Below are positions 9,101-16,324 of a stretch of DNA of 23,568 nucleotides, piece by piece. The DNA is from Ramicandelaber brevisporus (Eukaryota > Kickxellomycota > Ramicandelaberales > Ramicandelaberaceae): the NCBI GenBank assembly GCA_025201865.1, contig MU602973.1, positions 5,240 to 28,807 on the forward strand. The letters run 5' to 3'. The position numbers and the translations under genes were made by a program. The notes below the pieces were generated by a model. That model saw nothing but the letters and a program-made list of their open reading frames with translations. It ran no database searches and was not told the origin of the DNA. The first letter of the stretch is position 1. Every line of letters starts with the position of its first letter.

Positions 9101-9422
9101 TAATCAACCACTGCCATCACCGCCACTCTCCAATGGAACGATGCCATCCGACTCCTCCGTTAATGATCTTCCACCTTCTCAATTGACACGTAGTCTCAGC
9201 AATTCTGCAACCAGCAACAGAGCATCAATGTTGTCTCCACTATCATCACCTCTCTCACAACAAGCTCGCCTTAATCGAGCCAGTGTGAGTGGTTCAACAT
9301 CGCCCATCTCGACTACTGCTTCCATAACAGGTGACTCGGCTGATGGTCAGGCACAATCCAAGCCAAAGAAGCGTAAATTGAACATGAATCGCACTCTCAA
9401 AGCGCTTGGTATTCCTCTTTAA
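6123..9422 (+). CDS. degenerate kinesin-like (pseudokinesin) coiled-coil protein
   Basis: This 1099-residue protein starts with a Ser/Gln-rich leader (1-38). Residues about 40-432 follow the kinesin motor order: KRFYFDRCTPP (77-87) in place of FxFDxVF; VNGGTAVMIHGAVAPS (128-143) where the P-loop should be; IWFHCAAFTDSQLIEL (217-232) for the EIYNE strand; MRSPTMPF (272-279) for switch I; GHLLYVDLGAPAWSEA (305-320) for switch II; then SIYSGAPVAQLLRHYIGSNS and ADTVAALAFGETVRKI for the last helices. The P-loop lysine, SSRSH and DLAGSE are all altered, so ATP hydrolysis is unlikely. A long coiled coil runs about 445-820, then a disordered basic tail with NLS-like KRKRG and KPKKRKLN near the end (TLKALGIPL). 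Likely a non-motile microtubule or nuclear scaffold. The relation to kinesin is inferred from motif order. The ATG at 6123 is chosen over an upstream in-frame ATG at 5856 in repeat sequence. Confidence 0.7.
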   Translation: MNATASVSLVAAPPTSSSSGSSSSSGGKQQQQQQQQQRNVPSVVCGDSGFYVQVNTPSSSAVGSSSSDGMATASSSKRFYFDRCTPPANQAATSTATGRNRKLVIAPSSTPVVAFGSDDVLTSCKHVVNGGTAVMIHGAVAPSVEQHSSSVDRQILLDQIQASRMASVERILSVLSEQLASTSSNPSNATPPRTRDSSGSARSSLNNDGSTESSNQIWFHCAAFTDSQLIELRHERKLDPVADLLQDYNSLYRQCGRSGTEGLNNISELIKMRSPTMPFMLSIRIEYEHAQQQKEDKTTSIAQMGHLLYVDLGAPAWSEACKSLVPIENTNTNSGGSSRSAITRILNALTHTVMLMTGKAILDDTARSIYSGAPVAQLLRHYIGSNSKLSLGLVVPVGMHTVTSGDDSQKQITADADTVAALAFGETVRKIVCNPFSSVSLDRRLVHNFERSEWYRDQYLSTKSENEQLKSVLESSKSKYEQLTIKYNEAIRQSTSNQELLMERIKLLTDQCQQYKEVAEMLQVDGQEQIGQERLKLIETIEDKRKLQVTLHEKDLIINEREREINKMKKRLEEMNSMFSEIEDQNQQYQSLCNEKDNEIDQLNKQCDEGEAYVAGLHSKLELASKKIASTENHLNAARNDVENYTQQLDNVSSQLNEIRTQSAISTSEVKRLTSELNELRQSSGKEVSQLVERNAQLTVLADSKTKEVRKLEESIKQIRASEHDRVIQAIADVKNEFTSSQQKLASSTASTTAEFESLRNSSENEKSKLMARIEKLKEKLKFMADTADSLRDERDQLLLKLQQAEHQAELSKVRAEVTSSMIATVAANTAKSPPVLPLVSQSVSAAASSDAEFDIIPRKRAAKTARAAAAVRKRVETSMIDSDDSVGTGNDSGVETNDADSDYHEPEPKASRGRKVTNGAARGTKSNNPTTTAATKRKRGANSNETAETETNILPPPAAPVAQTNPVNNRRKQPAAVTVPPHPPPSSAAATANQPLPSPPLSNGTMPSDSSVNDLPPSQLTRSLSNSATSNRASMLSPLSSPLSQQARLNRASVSGSTSPISTTASITGDSADGQAQSKPKKRKLNMNRTLKALGIPL

Positions 9423-9696
9423 TCCAACTTGACTGCCCTTGTACTCTGCTGCTCCTATTATTGTTTTGTTTTGTTTTACTTTATCTCTTTTCTTCTGCAC
9501 ATATTTGTTTGTTTTTTCATTTTAATTTAAATTAGTATTCCATTTTAAGTAAGTAACCAGATCAGAGTCTATCAAATGAATCTCCTCCTGGTTGCTGCAT
9601 TAAAAAGCACAGTGTCAACTAGCCATGTTGTCACTTAGCTTCGCTCTGACTCTTCTGCACAACTCTACGAACTACGAACTACTTTTTTTAATTGCA
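9423..9696. other. intergenic spacer, kinesin-like 3' end to cupredoxin gene
   Basis: This 274 bp A/T-rich spacer contains TTTTGTTTTGTTTT runs and TTTTAATTTAAATTAG (about 9519-9535), likely the 3' UTR of the upstream gene and the promoter of the next. No gene was seen. Confidence 0.45.
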
Positions 9697-10776
9697 ATGA
9701 TTCGACTGGTGTGTGGAATTGTGTGGCCAATATGGCTAACATTGATGTTTGCTGTTCAGTACACGACGGCTCAACAGCCTGGTAACGGTGGCACCAGTCG
9801 CTTTCCAGGTGGTCGACCCGGTATAGGCAACGATCAAGGCGGTTTTGGTGGAGGCGGCTTTGGTGGAGGTGGAGGTGGTAACTTTGGTCCTGGAAACACT
9901 GGCTTTGGTCCGGGAGGAAACGGCCTCAGTGGAAATGGGTTCGGTCCTAGCCAACAGCAGCTACAGCAGCAGCCACAGCAACTACCGCCAATGATGGGTT
10001 GGCAGCCAACTCAATTTCCTGTCCAGATATCGCCAGTGCCAACTAATGTAGCGACGTCAACTATTGATTCGCTTGCTCCAACATCGATTCCACCAGTCGT
10101 CCAAGCAATGGAGCCATCGGCACAACCGCCACTTCTCCCATTGCAAGATTCGGATACTCCACAGTCTTCAATCACTACTCCAGCTGTTGTCACAGTTGGT
10201 CCAGGTTTAGCTTTTACTCCAAATGTGACTACGGTTGCTCAGGGTCAAACAGTCACTTGGCAATGGGCCGCATCTAGAACAAAAATTGGCAATATAGCTA
10301 CTGCATCGCATCAGATCACAGCTGAATCGCCCAACGCAGCATGTACACCTAATTCGAGTGATTTCTCGCACATGTTCCAAAGTCCAGTTTTGACGACTGG
10401 CCAATATTCAATGAGGTTTGACGAGTTAGGCACGTTTGGATACTACAGTGCTACTGGAAATGACTGTGCTAGTGGAATGCGTGGTATCATCGTAGTAGTA
10501 ACAGCTGATCAACTTCAACAGCAAGAGCAAGAGCAACAACAGCCACCAGATGGCGATGACGTCAATGGAATAGACAAAGATAGCCAGAATCCTTCGATTG
10601 ATAAAAATCAGTCGCAGAAGGAAGATGATGATTTGTTCAAAGTGCCACCTCATTTACTGCCAGCCCTGGTCAATAACGGAACTCACCAGGTGCCTTCCCG
10701 TTCCATTTCCATTTCTGTAACAACGCCCATCATCGCCGGCTACATCTTCCATCTTTGGAATTGGGCTCGCTGGTAA
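9697..10776 (+). CDS. secreted cupredoxin-domain protein with Gly-rich N-terminal region
   Basis: This is a 359-residue protein. Residues 1-25 form a signal peptide ending near TTA/QQPG. A Gly/Asn/Phe-rich segment (30-84) and a Gln/Pro-rich linker precede a plastocyanin-like domain at about 163-268. There VTVGPGLAFTPNVTTVAQGQTVTWQW matches the first sheets of fungal cupredoxins, SHQI gives the first His (205), and NDCASGMRGIIVV gives Cys257 and Met261. The second copper-ligand His normally found between that Cys and Met is missing, so a canonical type 1 copper site is doubtful. After a Gln/Asp-rich linker the protein ends in a short hydrophobic stretch (about 337-354) followed by NWARW, which is not a typical GPI signal. 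The ATG at 9697 is preferred over an in-frame ATG at 9625 because it directly begins the signal peptide. Confidence 0.75.
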   Translation: MIRLVCGIVWPIWLTLMFAVQYTTAQQPGNGGTSRFPGGRPGIGNDQGGFGGGGFGGGGGGNFGPGNTGFGPGGNGLSGNGFGPSQQQLQQQPQQLPPMMGWQPTQFPVQISPVPTNVATSTIDSLAPTSIPPVVQAMEPSAQPPLLPLQDSDTPQSSITTPAVVTVGPGLAFTPNVTTVAQGQTVTWQWAASRTKIGNIATASHQITAESPNAACTPNSSDFSHMFQSPVLTTGQYSMRFDELGTFGYYSATGNDCASGMRGIIVVVTADQLQQQEQEQQQPPDGDDVNGIDKDSQNPSIDKNQSQKEDDDLFKVPPHLLPALVNNGTHQVPSRSISISVTTPIIAGYIFHLWNWARW

Positions 10777-11657
10777 TCACAGCGGTAACATCGGCAGCAC
10801 TAACAGCGGAAGAAACCGCGCTGGCGGCAATAACAGCGACACCGCTAATCATGGTAGTACAGGCATAGTGCGCTGCTACGGATGTGTGCATGTGGGCTGA
10901 TCATCATCTGTCAGATGTTGCTACTCATACTCCAAGCTTGTCCAGTATCACTTTCTAATCTTCTGCTTCTGCTTCTGCTTCTGCTTTTCTTTCTAAATGC
11001 TGTGGCCCACGAGGGCATTTATAGGACGCACCCGGAATCACACACACATACACGCTCACACAAACTCACACTCACAGATGTGCGCGCAGTTCAATTGAAC
11101 GAGAGAGTGAGGAGGTTCCTTTAGAAATTTTTCGTTAGCCACTAGATTTGCCCACGATGGCTCCACGAGTGAGTGGGGCTGTGCTCTCCCACTCTCTCTC
11201 GGTGTGTATGGAATGTGTTACATCTGCTGTCGTCCTTGTCCGCTTGGCAATGCATATACTATGGAGACTGCGGCGGTATATAGGACAAGACGGCAGCAAT
11301 CGATTGGAGCTCCAAAAAAAACCTGACGGTTTTTATCCCGATTACATACTCCTGTGGTCTGAAGATGAAGGTGTACGTGAAATCAAATACATTCATTGCC
11401 CTCACATTGTCCTGCTCCCTCTCCCTCCTCCTCCCAGTCATCCTAGCCCCCACTCCTTACTACCTTCTTGGGAAGCGCACACACACACACACACACACAC
11501 ACATACGCATACACGCCTGCTGCTCTTTATTGTTTTCCTCTCCTACGGTTACTGACTGCAAAAAAAAACACACAACGCAAAAAGTAACCGCTGCCACTTT
11601 GTCATTGTTTGATTGATACGCGCATTCTACCGCTTCGCCTTGTACACAACCAACCAC
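10777..11657. other. long intergenic region with TTCTGC and CA repeats, bHLH promoter
   Basis: These 881 bp contain no supported gene. They hold a (TTCTGC)n array (10961-10988), ACACAC/CTCACA-rich sequence (11040-11075), a TATATAGG motif at 11277-11284, CTCCCTCTCCCTCCTCC tracts (11410-11440) and a (CA)n run at 11477-11503. Open frames here encode only repeat-derived residues. The region should include the promoter and 5' UTR of the bHLH gene. Confidence 0.5.
11477..11503. repeat. (CA)n dinucleotide repeat
   Basis: A perfect CA run of about 27 bp lies roughly 155 bases upstream of the bHLH start codon, followed by ACATACGCATACACG. Confidence 0.85.
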
Positions 11658-14600
11658 ATGATTGAGCCTCAGCAGCCACAGCACCATCAACAGCGCGTCA
11701 ACAATCGCGCTTCTGTGGCGGCTGCTACTGCGTCGCGCTCAGTATCTGCCGACAACACTGCTGTCGCTACGATGGCTGTGATGCATCCACATTTGTTTAC
11801 ATCGACTGCCGCCACCACATCAAACGGAGACGTGTCGTTGAATTTGGGTCACATTGCGATCCCGGCAAGCCCGTCAGCATCATCAAGCTCGCCACATAGC
11901 AGACCTGCCTCTTCACATTCGGCTGCAGTGATTACGTCTGTGCGTCGTATGACCAGCAATCAGCAGCAAGCAACGCCTACCTCGGCTCTTCAGCACCAGC
12001 ATCAGCAACATCACCATCACCATCAACAACAGCAGCAGCAACAGCAACAGCAGCACCAATTGATAATTGATATGCCAGATTTCTTGGATTATCTTCACGT
12101 TGCTTCATCAACTGGTGGTGTGACATCGGGCCTGACTCTGCCTGCGCAGTCGATGGATATTCTTAATGCTGGCGCAAGTGGGGTGAGCGTGTCTCAAGTC
12201 AACAGCGCTGGCAGTATTAGCAATGGTGGCGGCAGTGGGAGCACTTTGTTGCGCTCGCCAGGTACTACAGGATTCCAGCAGCACCAGCAGCAGCAGCTTC
12301 TGCTCACTCCAAACATGGTTGCCACAGGTATCAAGTCATCTGTCTCAAACCATCGTCCAGGCACTACGAGCTCACTGATGACGCCTGCCACGTCTGGATT
12401 CGCATTGAACCCGACCACTCTGTTGGCAATGAGCGGAGGCAACCCAAATGTCGCCATGGCTGCTGCCGCGATGCGCCTGGGTTCTGCAGTACTTACTCCA
12501 GATACTGCTGTCACCGCCGCTGCTGCCGTCGCCTCTGGCTTGCTCTCGCCTGATGGCAATTTCATTGTGTCGCCGGGCATGTTTGGATCGCTTGCTTTGA
12601 ACTCGAACCAGCCAACTCCAGCAAACGCGTTTGGTCCCGATTCCTTGCTCGATTTGACTGGCCTCCACTCTGCTGCCGGAATGTCGGCTGGCACAATAGC
12701 ACCAAGCGATTTACTCTCAAACTTTGGCAACAGCACAACCAATGGCGGCAATAGTGGAAGCAGCGGATTCGACTTTTTGAACAGTGGCTCTAGTCTTGTT
12801 GGCTGTGGCGGCGTTGATGGTGATCTTGATATTGGCGCGCCAATGGCTCCATCCGATCTGATTGGCATCCGTCCTGGCCGCAAGCCCTCTGCTCCAGCAG
12901 TTCCATCAATGGGCAGTAGTGATTTTTACGTGTCACAGCTTGATCAAATTGCTGAAGATTCAGCCTTGCAGCCATCGATCAGCGGCAAAAGCAGGCAGTC
13001 GGCCAAAGTACTGGCGTCTGGAAACGTTCGTCGTGCAACGCTGAAGCGTGCTCCAAACACCTCGGCTGGAGTGTTCTCGACGTTCACACTTGGCTCATTG
13101 CCACCAGATGCCATTGCGCAATTCTCATTGACTGCTGCTGCCACTGCCAATACTACCACGACTCAATCAGCAGCGGCTCAGTCAGTTGGTGGAAAATCGA
13201 TCGGTAACACTGGCGGTGGAATGCTGACAGCAGGTAGTCGAACTGTACCGTCAACTCCAGTGGTGCTGGGTACAACTTCAGCGATCATTGATGCGAGTGG
13301 CAGCACTGTACCACGAATTGTGCCAGCTACCAATTTACCTGGCTCACTGACCTCTACAGTCAATTCTACAAAACAACAACAGCAACAACAGCAGCAACAG
13401 CAACAGCAGCTAAGGCAGCGTCAGCTCTCAACCTCGACTTCAGCTGGCACAAAACGCCGCTCATTGTACGAGGCTCTGGAGGATTCAGACGCACTCACAA
13501 TGGATACCGACAATCAACAGCAGCTCCAACAAAAGTCTGAAACAGCAGCTTCGGCAGCTTCAGCGCCAAAAGGACGTCCTGGAAAACGGTCTCGCAGTTC
13601 ACTGGAGATTGAGGCTATAGATAGTAGTAAACTTGCTGCATCTGAATCCACAGTTGTGAATGACTTGTTTGCAAGCAGATTAAGCGCCACATCCAAGACT
13701 ATTCGACCAGGCACATTTGGGAACATGACTGACGCATCCGGCCTGTTAATGGAAGAACGACCAGCGCGTCTTCCGATCATCTTCTCGAGTTTCAAGCAAG
13801 ATGCTGAAGTCATTTCCAATGGCACTGTCAAGAACAAGTCGTCTACATCAACAGCCGCAGCAAGCAAGGCTTCCGCTATGGATTCATTATCGCCTGTTGA
13901 TACTGCTGCAGCCGATGTTGTCCAGTCAGATCTGGCGGCTACTATAACTACAGAAGGAACAGAAACAGAAACAGCAACAGCAACGGCAACGGCAGCAACG
14001 GCAGGTGGTCGTCGCCAAGCACGTCCCAAAGGTGCACCCACAGTTCGTCGTCGTAATAACCACAAGCAGGCTGAGCGTCAGCGCCGCGAGAATCAGCGGG
14101 AATGCTTTGACGCGCTGCACGAAGTGATTCCACCGCTCGATCCAAAAACAGTCAGCAAAAAAAGTCTGCAGCAACAGCCACAGCAAGCAAGGCTTCCGCC
14201 ATGGATTCATTATCGCCTGTTGATACTGCTGCAGCGGATGTCACCCAGTCAGATCTGGCAACTACTGCTGGTACAGAAGGAACAGCAGCGGCAACGGCAA
14301 CGGCAGCAACAGCAGCAACGGCAGGTGGTCGTCGCCAAGCACGTCCCAAAGGCGCACCCACAGTTCGTCGTCGTAATAACCACAAGCAGGCTGAGCGTCA
14401 GCGCCGTGAGAATCAGCGGGAATGCTTTGACGCGCTGCACGAAGTGATTCCACCGCTCGATCCAAAAACAGTCAGCAAGGTTCGGATTCTTACACAAGCT
14501 AGACGGTACATTATTGAATGCGTCGACGAGATTGAGAGACTGCGGTCGTACATTCAGAGCGAGTATGGAATCGATCCGGACACAATTCAAGGCGATGATC

Positions 14601-14764
14601 CTGAAGATGGCGAACAGCAGTCGCAACTAGATCATCTTCAGCTACCTCAGCTACCTCGCCAGTCTCAGCACCAGCAACAGCGACAGCATGGTATTCGTGA
14701 TATGGATTCAGATGAGGATGACCAAGATGATGCCGAGGATGATGATGACCCTGATTGGCATTAA
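11658..14764 (+). CDS. bHLH transcription factor with frame-disrupting internal duplication
   Basis: The first ATG at 11658 opens a frame that runs to 14447, but the complete bHLH domain is in a second frame ending at 14764. The long N-terminal part is Ser/Thr/Ala/Gly/Gln-rich with two poly-Gln runs, acidic-hydrophobic patches that could activate transcription (IDMPDFLDYL, DSLLDLTGL, SDLLSNF) and basic NLS-like patches (TKRRSL, GRPGKRSR). The domain (14366-14543) has basic region RRRNNHKQAERQRR with the His-Glu-Arg pattern of class B factors that bind CACGTG, then helix 1, loop PPLDPKTVSK and helix 2 up to IERLRS. The basic region and helix 1 also occur ~320 bp earlier, in the first frame. 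Joining 11658-14004 to 14325-14764 gives one 928-residue protein; one extra A in the A7 run at 14157-14163 would instead give 1035 residues with two basic regions. The tail is acidic (Asp/Glu). Confidence 0.75.
12018..12058 (+). repeat. CAG/CAA and CAC repeat encoding His/Gln run
   Basis: Triplet repeat in the N-terminal part of the bHLH protein, encoding a short His run followed by about ten Gln. CAG and CAA are mixed. Confidence 0.75.
13371..13410 (+). repeat. CAA/CAG repeat encoding poly-Gln
   Basis: Mixed CAA/CAG run coding for about 13 Gln in the middle of the bHLH protein, ahead of the TKRRSLYEALEDSD segment. Confidence 0.8.
13841..14158 (+). repeat. tandem duplication, copy 1 (bHLH basic region and helix 1)
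   Basis: Matches 14164-14478. Copy 1 continues the long N-terminal frame, encoding the linker MDSLSPVDTAAADV, an Ala/Thr/Glu run, then the basic region, helix 1 and loop up to TVSK. It stops short of helix 2, and the frame is lost after the A7 run at the junction. Confidence 0.9.
14005..14324 (+). other. candidate intron made by the tandem duplication
   Basis: Both copies contain GGCAG|GTGGTCGTCGCC. Using GT at 14005 in copy 1 as donor and AG at 14323-14324 in copy 2 as acceptor removes exactly one repeat unit (320 nt, phase 1) and rejoins the long frame to the complete bHLH frame. The donor GTGGTC is weaker than the usual GTATGT/GTAAGT, and no convincing branch site was identified, so this is a hypothesis. 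Confidence 0.4.
14164..14478 (+). repeat. tandem duplication, copy 2 (leads into complete bHLH)
   Basis: Second copy of the 13841-14158 unit, in the -1 frame relative to copy 1. It continues into helix 2 (KVRILTQARRYIIECVDEIERL), so the intact DNA-binding and dimerisation domain is encoded only here. The bHLH half (from 14325) differs from copy 1 by two synonymous changes; the upstream half is clearly more diverged. Confidence 0.9.
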
Positions 14765-15488
14765 AATAGCAACTACCTTTTGATACTTCGACTCTTATTT
14801 TCTTTCACATCGCTTGCTCTATTTGTTTATTTATAGTTTCTTTTTTTGTGCGCAACACTATCAACCATCAAATGATGTAATCTGCTCAAGCACATGTATT
14901 TGAGCGTGCAAGCAGTCTACTGCCAAATAGCTCACGCCGGAAGCCAATCATTCCGTCGCTAGATCTAAATTTACATCTCGGTTGTCCCCAGGCGGCTGGT
15001 TAAGCTGGCTGGTTGGTCCGTTCGCCATGATGCATGCGCCCACGAAATAAAAATCGACCTTAAAAAGTCTCCCGCGTTTTTTTTCTTCCTTCCTTCCTTC
15101 CTTCTGGCGTTGCATCGACTTTTTGTTGCTGCGCACGCTGAGCACCCACATCCCTTGTCTACTCACTTGTTCTGTGTATCGTCTTTTTGTTTTATTTTTT
15201 CCCACTCACCCGCTCGCTCGCTCGCTCTCGTTTCTGGACCCACTGTCAATTGTACTACGAGTCTCAAAGTCGCCGCTGCAACTCCGCCGCTCCTTTTTTT
15301 TTTATAGAAATATCTCTCACTGAGCTCTTTTTCTGCCCTGTGTGTATAGTACTTGTTGTCCGTTTTGACCTCTTTGTCTCTCTTCGTACTGATCCTGACT
15401 ATACCTGAATTCCGTCTCTTAACCTCGCATCTCGACCACCTCCTTTCACCTCCACCTACCCTACCTTGCCCTCTTTCTCTCTCTCAAT
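14765..15488. other. intergenic region with CTTC and GCTC repeats, cupredoxin promoter
   Basis: This 724 bp spacer contains a (CTTC)n run at 15084-15104, (GCTC)n at 15211-15227, T-runs near 15075 and 15294-15303, and a C/T-rich tract directly before the start at 15489. Such pyrimidine-rich leaders are common in strongly expressed fungal genes. No gene was seen in it. Confidence 0.5.
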
Positions 15489-16172
15489 ATGCGTTTCGCC
15501 GCTGTTCCGCTTCTTGCACTGGCTGCTACTTCCGCGCAGGCCGTCGTCTACTCCGTCGTCATCTTCGGCGGCAACTTCAACAACGGAGATGTGTCCATCC
15601 AGCCTGGCGATTCCGTCTTCTGGACCTGGACGGGTGCTGCGCACTCTGTTACTCAGGGCACTGACTGCAAGCCAGCTCAGGGCGGCTTCGACTCTGGTAG
15701 CCGAAACTTCGGTACCTACCAGCAGACATTCAATGCGCCTGGTATCTACAACTTCTTCTCCCGCAACGGCTGCATGCGTCACACCGTCCGCGTCGGCAAC
15801 AGCAATGTGAACGACCCGAACACTAGCGGCGGCGGCACCACCAGCAGCTCCTCGTCCTCCTCAGGCTCGGGAAGCTCGAGCTCCAACTCCAACAGCAGCG
15901 CAAGCAGCAGCAACTCCAGCAGCGGCAGCTCGAGCGCTACCCCATCGTCCTCCGGCAGCGACGCCTCCCCAACCTCGTCTGGCTCTGACCCAGCCGCCAC
16001 CTCTGACGGCTCTAGCCCATCTGGCAGCAACAATGGCAAGAAGGACTCAGGCTCCTCTGCTTCGTCCAAGAGCAAGTCTGGCGGCAACGGCTCCACTGCC
16101 GTGTCTGCTGGCGCAGTCGCCCCAATTGCCGTTGCTGGTGCTGCTCTGCTGGCCGTCCATGCCCTCTTCTAA
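15489..16172 (+). CDS. GPI-type Ser-rich cupredoxin-like cell-surface protein
   Basis: This is a 227-residue protein. A signal peptide (1-18, ending SAQA) leads into a compact cupredoxin-like domain at 19-103: VVIFGGNFNNGDVSIQPGDS, VFWTWTGAAHSVTQGTDC (His52, Cys60), QTFNAPGIYNFFSRNGCMRH (Cys95, Met96, His98). Residues about 110-200 are almost all Ser, Gly, Asn and Thr and should be heavily O-glycosylated. The last 25 residues (STAVSAGAVAPIAVAGAALLAVHALF) form a GPI-attachment signal. The ligand region is shortened compared with normal Cys-x2-4-His-x4-Met loops, so copper binding is uncertain. The gene uses far more C-ending codons than its neighbours, suggesting high expression. It is of the fungal extracellular Ser-rich cupredoxin type and distantly like the protein at 9697-10776. 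Confidence 0.85.
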   Translation: MRFAAVPLLALAATSAQAVVYSVVIFGGNFNNGDVSIQPGDSVFWTWTGAAHSVTQGTDCKPAQGGFDSGSRNFGTYQQTFNAPGIYNFFSRNGCMRHTVRVGNSNVNDPNTSGGGTTSSSSSSSGSGSSSSNSNSSASSSNSSSGSSSATPSSSGSDASPTSSGSDPAATSDGSSPSGSNNGKKDSGSSASSKSKSGGNGSTAVSAGAVAPIAVAGAALLAVHALF

Positions 16173-16324
16173 ACAACCAAAAAGCAACAACAATAACCTC
16201 TACCTACACTCTCTACGAACTTCCGACCTTGAAACACCCTCCTCCTCCTCTCCCTTCGTTCCCAAATGTTAACTTCGTCTTGTCCATAAAACATTCCATA
16301 AACAAAGCCTGTTACTCTACCGAG
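16173..16324. other. short intergenic spacer
   Basis: Only 152 bp separate the cupredoxin stop from the Rogdi-like start on the same strand. The spacer begins with CAAC-rich sequence and ends in a C/T-rich tract. An open frame runs back from the Rogdi start into it but begins with TTG and encodes Pro-rich repeat sequence. Confidence 0.45.

Noticed and set aside
10730-10852. Short minus-strand frame starting MISGVAVIAASAVSSAVSAA, like a signal peptide
   Set aside because: Only 40 codons, overlapping the cupredoxin end, and its Ala/Val/Ser pattern comes from a local repetitive segment; no mature domain follows.
11148-11555. 135-residue plus-strand frame upstream of the bHLH gene
   Set aside because: It ends in His-Thr from a (CA)n run and has no domain or compositional support; more likely promoter/leader.
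12194-12883. 229-residue minus-strand frame inside the bHLH gene
   Set aside because: Antisense to a Ser/Gly/Thr-rich coding region, where stop-free reverse frames are expected.
13514-14385. Two minus-strand frames both beginning MWLLRRRTVGAPLGRAW
   Set aside because: They look like a repeated gene only because they are the reverse frame of the tandem bHLH duplication.
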